Source: Vulcanimicrobiota bacterium (GTDB lineage: Bacteria > Vulcanimicrobiota > Vulcanimicrobiia > Vulcanimicrobiales > Vulcanimicrobiaceae). From it: a DNA stretch of 8,304 bases. Below, piece after piece: positions 5,588 to 8,304 of the stretch (within the stretch, counting starts at the first letter, position 1; every line of letters starts with the position of its first letter). The DNA lies in the NCBI GenBank assembly GCA_013043945.1, contig JABEUW010000056.1, positions 1-8,304 of the forward strand, given 5' to 3'. Position numbers and translations under genes: made by a program. Below the pieces are notes generated by a model, which saw nothing but the letters and a program-made list of their open reading frames with translations, made no database searches and was not told where the DNA came from.

Positions 5588-6052
5588 TCAGAGACTGAAT
5601 AATCCGCTCTGCGTTTGCGACTGTACGGCATACGATGCCGCAATAGTGCTGAGCGCGGAGAGCCCTGTTGTCGTTGACGAAGCAACAGCACTAGGAACCT
5701 GTACCCCCCACGCGTCCGTGGACGTACCGGCCGTTGAGGAAGCCGTTGCGCTCCCATCACCGTCGCCGTCGGAGCGACCGTGATGTTTCCCGCGTAGCGA
5801 TTGTAGATCGCTGCGCAATCTCTGTTGCTGCGTGCTGGAAAGCACGTTCGCAATTTCGTTCTTTACTTGAGAGAACGACAGCCCCTGCGATTGCGCGTTC
5901 GAGATAATCGCGGATATCTGCGATTTCTGTTGCGCGCTGAGGTTGACATTGGAGAACGGATTATTCGTCGCAGCTCCCGCAGTCGTACCGCTCGATGGAG
6001 CGAGCAACGATTGCCAGAGTGACGACGTGCCGTTTTGAACCGATGAAATCAT
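5588..6052 (-). CDS. Ser/Thr/Gln-rich protein with LTxxQ-like motifs, unknown function
   Basis: ATG 6052 is chosen over an upstream ATG at 6094 because AAGGAGGTG, a near-perfect match to the 16S rRNA tail, lies eight bases before it. The product is 154 aa with no Cys, no signal peptide and no membrane segment. Residues 36-88 form the ordered core: NLSAQQKSQI (37-46), a helix, then VLSSTQQQRL (70-79) and a charged end. The paired LSxxQ motifs recall the LTxxQ motifs of Spy/CpxP-like periplasmic chaperones, but the spacing is short and the export signal is missing. Residues 89-101 (KHHGRSDGDGDGS) include a DxDxDG calcium-loop-like segment without the usual last Glu. The rest (102-154) is Ser/Thr/Ala-rich. 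The strong binding site and strong terminator suggest an abundant single-gene transcript. Function unknown; a surface or secreted role by an unusual route is possible. Confidence 0.75.
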   Translation of the reverse strand: MISSVQNGTSSLWQSLLAPSSGTTAGAATNNPFSNVNLSAQQKSQISAIISNAQSQGLSFSQVKNEIANVLSSTQQQRLRSDLQSLRGKHHGRSDGDGDGSATASSTAGTSTDAWGVQVPSAVASSTTTGLSALSTIAASYAVQSQTQSGLFSL

Positions 6053-6200
6053 GTATTTTTCACCTCCTTTCACCTCCAGGTATCGGAGATTCACGACCGA
6101 TCCCTACTTTTCTGAGAAGATTTTAGGCAAGTTGGGAAGAGCCTGAGATATTTTCGCCGAGCGAGAGGCACGGCGCATAGCGGCACGAACGAGCCACGGG
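6053..6200. other. Divergent intergenic region with leader of the 154-aa gene
   Basis: This 148-base gap separates the minus-strand 154-aa gene from the plus-strand MauE-like gene. It holds the duplicated Shine-Dalgarno near 6058-6077 and, on the minus strand, an ATCGG...CCGAT stem in the leader just upstream. AT-rich patches lie near 6105-6125 and 6147-6156. I could not fit a convincing -35/-10 pair for either direction. Confidence 0.45.
6058..6077 (-). promoter_or_regulatory. Tandem duplicated Shine-Dalgarno sequence
   Basis: On the minus strand the ten-base unit GGAGGTGAAA occurs twice head to tail. The copy nearer the ATG at 6052 is at ideal distance and decides the start. The far copy precedes no start codon at proper spacing. 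Two strong anti-16S sites could raise ribosome loading. Confidence 0.8.
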
Positions 6201-6644
6201 ATGAGCATCCGTTCGGCGGCCGTCGCAGCGATCCGCATCCTCCTCGGAATACTCCTGATCGCCGCAGGAGCACTGAAGGTTGGGCATTTCGTCGAACTTG
6301 CGGCATCGATTGCCGCTTTTCGGTTGCTTCCGGCAGAGGCAATCGCTCCCATTTCTCTCGCGCTACCGTTTGTTGAGATCTTTGTGGGACTCTATCTCGT
6401 CATCGGCCTCTTTACTCGTTGGGCGGCACTCTTTGCGGCCCTGCAATTTGGGCTCTACGGAATCGCCGTTGCATCGGCGGTCCTACGCGGTATCTCCGCC
6501 GATTGCGGATGCTTCGGTCCGCACGATCGAGCGACCGCCGATTGGCCGCATGTAGCCTTTGATTTCGGTCTCGCACTTTGCGCCGCCCTCGTCGCACGAT
6601 TCGCACCTGGCTCGCTCGCTCTCGATCGGAGGATCTCTTCATAA
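6201..6644 (+). CDS. MauE/DoxX-family redox-associated membrane protein
   Basis: MauE-like proteins are four-helix inner-membrane proteins linked to thiol-disulfide exchange; MauE itself is needed for methylamine dehydrogenase maturation. The 147-aa product starts at ATG 6201, the first ATG available, with no clear binding site. Hydrophobic segments lie near residues 8-27, 46-70, 74-98 and 117-135. DCGCFG (101-106), with C102 and C104 after the third helix, is the family signature. The GxLKVGHF segment (23-30) and FVEIFVGLYLVIG (57-69) also fit the family. The stop codon overlaps the start of the TlpA-like gene by one base, so the two are translationally coupled and probably pass electrons to each other. 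There is no methylamine dehydrogenase gene nearby, so a general thiol-redox role is more likely than the Mau one. Confidence 0.85.
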   Translation: MSIRSAAVAAIRILLGILLIAAGALKVGHFVELAASIAAFRLLPAEAIAPISLALPFVEIFVGLYLVIGLFTRWAALFAALQFGLYGIAVASAVLRGISADCGCFGPHDRATADWPHVAFDFGLALCAALVARFAPGSLALDRRISS

Positions 6645-7216
6645 TGCAGCGCCGCACGCTTCTCACCTTGAGCATTCTCGCTCTCGCACTCATCGTCATC
6701 GTTGCCATTCTCGTGGTGAAGCTCCAACCGACACAGCAGTTACAAAATGCGTCGACTGCGCCGGTCGTCGCGCCCGCGAGCGTCGGTGCGCTTGCGCCGA
6801 CATTCTCGACCCCCAGCACCCAAGGTGAGTTCGATCTTGCGACGGTGAAGCGACCGGTGCTCCTGGAAGTCTTCGCTACGTGGTGTCCGCACTGCCAGTT
6901 TGAGACCGGCGTTTTGGATCGCCTCTACGCGCGCTTCGGCAAGCGGGTTGCGTTCATCGCGATTCCCGGCAGCACCACCGATATGACCGGCACGGGAGCA
7001 TCGTCGCAGGAAGACGTTCAGGGCTTTATCGATCGATTCCAGGTGCGCTACCCGGTCGCGATGTACGATCCGAGCCTCTCGGTCTCCAAGCTCTATTTAC
7101 AGGGTGGATACCCAACGATCGCCATAATCGACCGGTCGAAGCATATCGTCTTCCTCAAAAGTGGCCAGAGAACTTTTGGGCCGCTCGCTCGCGCCCTCGA
7201 GAAAGTGCTTCGGTAG
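6644..7216 (+). CDS. TlpA/ResA-like membrane-anchored thioredoxin
   Basis: This protein exchanges disulfides on the outer side of the cytoplasmic membrane. ATG 6644 is chosen because GGAGGA (6628-6633) precedes it and it overlaps the TAA of the MauE-like gene. The product is 190 aa. Residues 7-26 form an uncleaved-looking signal anchor, then a Gln/Ala/Pro linker (27-47). The AhpC/TSA-like thioredoxin fold starts near 48 (GALAPTF). The active site is WCPHC (80-84; C81, C84) and GYPTIAI (155-161) gives the cis-proline P157. The family's more common motif is WCxPC; CPHC is the DsbA-type pair, often more oxidising, though the redox role cannot be decided from sequence. The insert around 108-122 (PGSTTDMTGTGASSQ) sits where TlpA-like proteins vary. 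Its partner is surely the upstream MauE-like protein, similar to the MauE-MauD pairing. Confidence 0.9.
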   Translation: MQRRTLLTLSILALALIVIVAILVVKLQPTQQLQNASTAPVVAPASVGALAPTFSTPSTQGEFDLATVKRPVLLEVFATWCPHCQFETGVLDRLYARFGKRVAFIAIPGSTTDMTGTGASSQEDVQGFIDRFQVRYPVAMYDPSLSVSKLYLQGGYPTIAIIDRSKHIVFLKSGQRTFGPLARALEKVLR

Positions 7217-7310
7217 CGACCTCAAAGAGCGCCATTTCATGTGATTTTCACGAGCTTCACAACGGATTACCAGGCGATACCGTCAGAATGAGCCTGGAGG
7301 ATCATCGACA
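7217..7310 (+). other. Short gap before the efflux adaptor gene
   Basis: This 94-base gap holds GTGATTTTCAC near 7241, a small imperfect dyad, and no clear terminator for the mauE/tlpA-like pair. TTCACA with TACCGT sixteen bases downstream is a very weak promoter candidate. GGAGG at 7296-7300 serves the ATG at 7311. Confidence 0.35.
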
Positions 7311-8304
7311 ATGTCATCTAGCTCGCTACCGCACCCCTGGGGATACGATGCGCTCGCCCGTTGGGCTCCGAGAGTTCCGAGATGGCAATTGCTCGTCGGC
7401 GCCGCGGCATCGATTGTCGTCCTCGCCCTTGCCGTGATCTTCGCCATCGAGCGAGCGCGCCCAGGGGTCGCCTATACGACCGCTCCGGTCGTCGTTCAGA
7501 CGCTCACCCAGAGCGTTACGGCCTCGGGTACGGTGAATCCGCAAAACAGCATCTCTGTCGGTACCCAAGTCTCGGGAACGATCGCATCGATCGACGTCGA
7601 TTTCAACAGTAAAGTGACGAAGGGCGAGGTACTCGCTCGAATCGATCCCAGCACGTTTCAAGCGCAACTCGATCAGGCGCAGGCGAGCCTCGCGCAAGCG
7701 CAGGCCCAAGCCGCGGCAGCGGGCTCTACCGCGTTAGGCGGCCTCAGCAGCGTGACGATTGCCACCGCGAATAACGCGGCACAGGACGCAGCGATTACCG
7801 CAGCGCAAGCCAATATCGCAAAAGCCCAATCCGCGCTCGTCCTCGCACAACTCCAAGAGAAGCGCGATGCCTCGCTCTCCGCGCAGGGATATCTCGCACA
7901 GAGCCAACTCGATGCCGACCGGTCGACGACGGCACAGGACCAGGCGGCGCTCGCAGCGGCGCAGGCCGCGTTCGCACAAGCACGCGCGCAAGCACAGGCG
8001 AGTACCGCAACGATCGCCCTGAGTTCTTCGAACGCACAAGGGCAAAACGCAAGCGCGCAGGCGGCCGCGGCGGCGGTCCAATTAGCGCAGGCCTCCGTGC
8101 AACAGGATCGCTTGAACCTCTCGCACACCGTCATCACCTCACCGGTCAACGGCACCGTCATTGCTCGCGCCGTTTCGGTCGGGCAGACGGTGGCGGCCTC
8201 TTTCAGCACGCCGACGCTCTTTACCATCGCACAAAATTTGCAAAAAATGGAAGTCGACATTAACGTCGGCGAACCGGATATCGGTCACGTCCGTGCCGGA
8301 GATA
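7311..8304 (+). CDS. MacA/HlyD-type efflux adaptor (membrane fusion protein), C-terminus cut
   Basis: Adaptors of this family link an inner-membrane ABC or RND pump to an outer-membrane channel. ATG 7311 has GGAGG ten bases upstream. The 331 visible residues run open to the window edge. Residues 1-24 are polar with several Trp and Pro, 25-46 form one membrane helix, and the rest faces the periplasm. VQTLTQSVTASGTVNPQNSI (62-81) and VGTQVSGTIASIDVDFNSKV (83-102) to LARIDP (108-113) are the first beta-barrel and lipoyl half typical of MacA. The second lipoyl half is TSPVNGTVIARAVSVGQTV (276-294). Between them residues 114-268 form a long coiled-coil hairpin that is about half Ala plus Gln. The beta-barrel continues at 308 and is cut. 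The MacA-like segments suggest a MacB-type ABC permease and perhaps a TolC-like gene to the right. An Ala/Gln-rich hairpin this long is more than MacA usually has. Confidence 0.9.
   Translation, partial: MSSSSLPHPWGYDALARWAPRVPRWQLLVGAAASIVVLALAVIFAIERARPGVAYTTAPVVVQTLTQSVTASGTVNPQNSISVGTQVSGTIASIDVDFNSKVTKGEVLARIDPSTFQAQLDQAQASLAQAQAQAAAAGSTALGGLSSVTIATANNAAQDAAITAAQANIAKAQSALVLAQLQEKRDASLSAQGYLAQSQLDADRSTTAQDQAALAAAQAAFAQARAQAQASTATIALSSSNAQGQNASAQAAAAAVQLAQASVQQDRLNLSHTVITSPVNGTVIARAVSVGQTVAASFSTPTLFTIAQNLQKMEVDINVGEPDIGHVRAGD

Noticed and set aside
7673..8260. 195-aa Ala/Cys-rich open frame on the minus strand
   Set aside because: Antisense of the Ala/Gln-rich hairpin: repeated GCG/CAG codons read backwards as Arg/Cys/Ala without stops.

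Overview
This window reads as a piece of bacterial chromosome of moderately high GC (roughly 60% by eye). It holds ten protein genes, two of them cut by the window edges. I see no rRNA, tRNA, CRISPR array, transposase or phage gene. Ribosome binding sites of the GGAGG type precede most genes, so this is a bacterium. The gene mix (FprA-type reductase, stand-alone LigD polymerase, MauE/TlpA redox pair, MacA-like efflux adaptor, MalT-like STAND ATPase) and base use would suit an uncultured soil lineage such as Eremiobacterota (WPS-2). That assignment is an inference from general style, not from a marker gene.

Layout, left to right: (1) 1-940, minus strand: N-terminal 313 residues of a MalT/LuxR-like STAND ATPase whose two Mg-binding positions look altered. 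(2) 1196-1993, plus: a 265-aa all-helical protein made of two related Hpt-like repeats without the usual phospho-accepting His. (3) 1953-3272, minus: an FprA/adrenodoxin-reductase-like ferredoxin-NADP reductase, convergent with and overlapping gene 2. (4) 3380-3802, plus: a small two-helix membrane protein with a Met/His/Pro-rich loop. (5) 3828-3860: a perfect 14-bp hairpin, and 3884-3909 a second inverted repeat. (6) 3933-5465, plus: a likely operon of a 52-aa unknown protein, a LigD-type NHEJ polymerase and a small exported carboxypeptidase-regulatory-like domain protein. (7) 5525-6052, minus: a 154-aa Ser/Thr/Gln-rich protein with LTxxQ-like motifs, a duplicated Shine-Dalgarno and a good intrinsic terminator. 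(8) 6201-7216, plus: a MauE-like membrane protein and a TlpA-like thioredoxin overlapping by one base. (9) 7311 to the end, plus: a MacA/HlyD-type efflux adaptor, cut by the window edge.

Some genes clearly act together. The MauE/TlpA pair forms a membrane thiol-redox unit facing outside the cytoplasm, and the efflux adaptor probably starts an export operon continuing to the right. The LigD polymerase stands without ligase or Ku in view. The left edge pairs two divergent signalling-type proteins that both seem to have lost catalytic residues, which is the most unusual aspect of the window.
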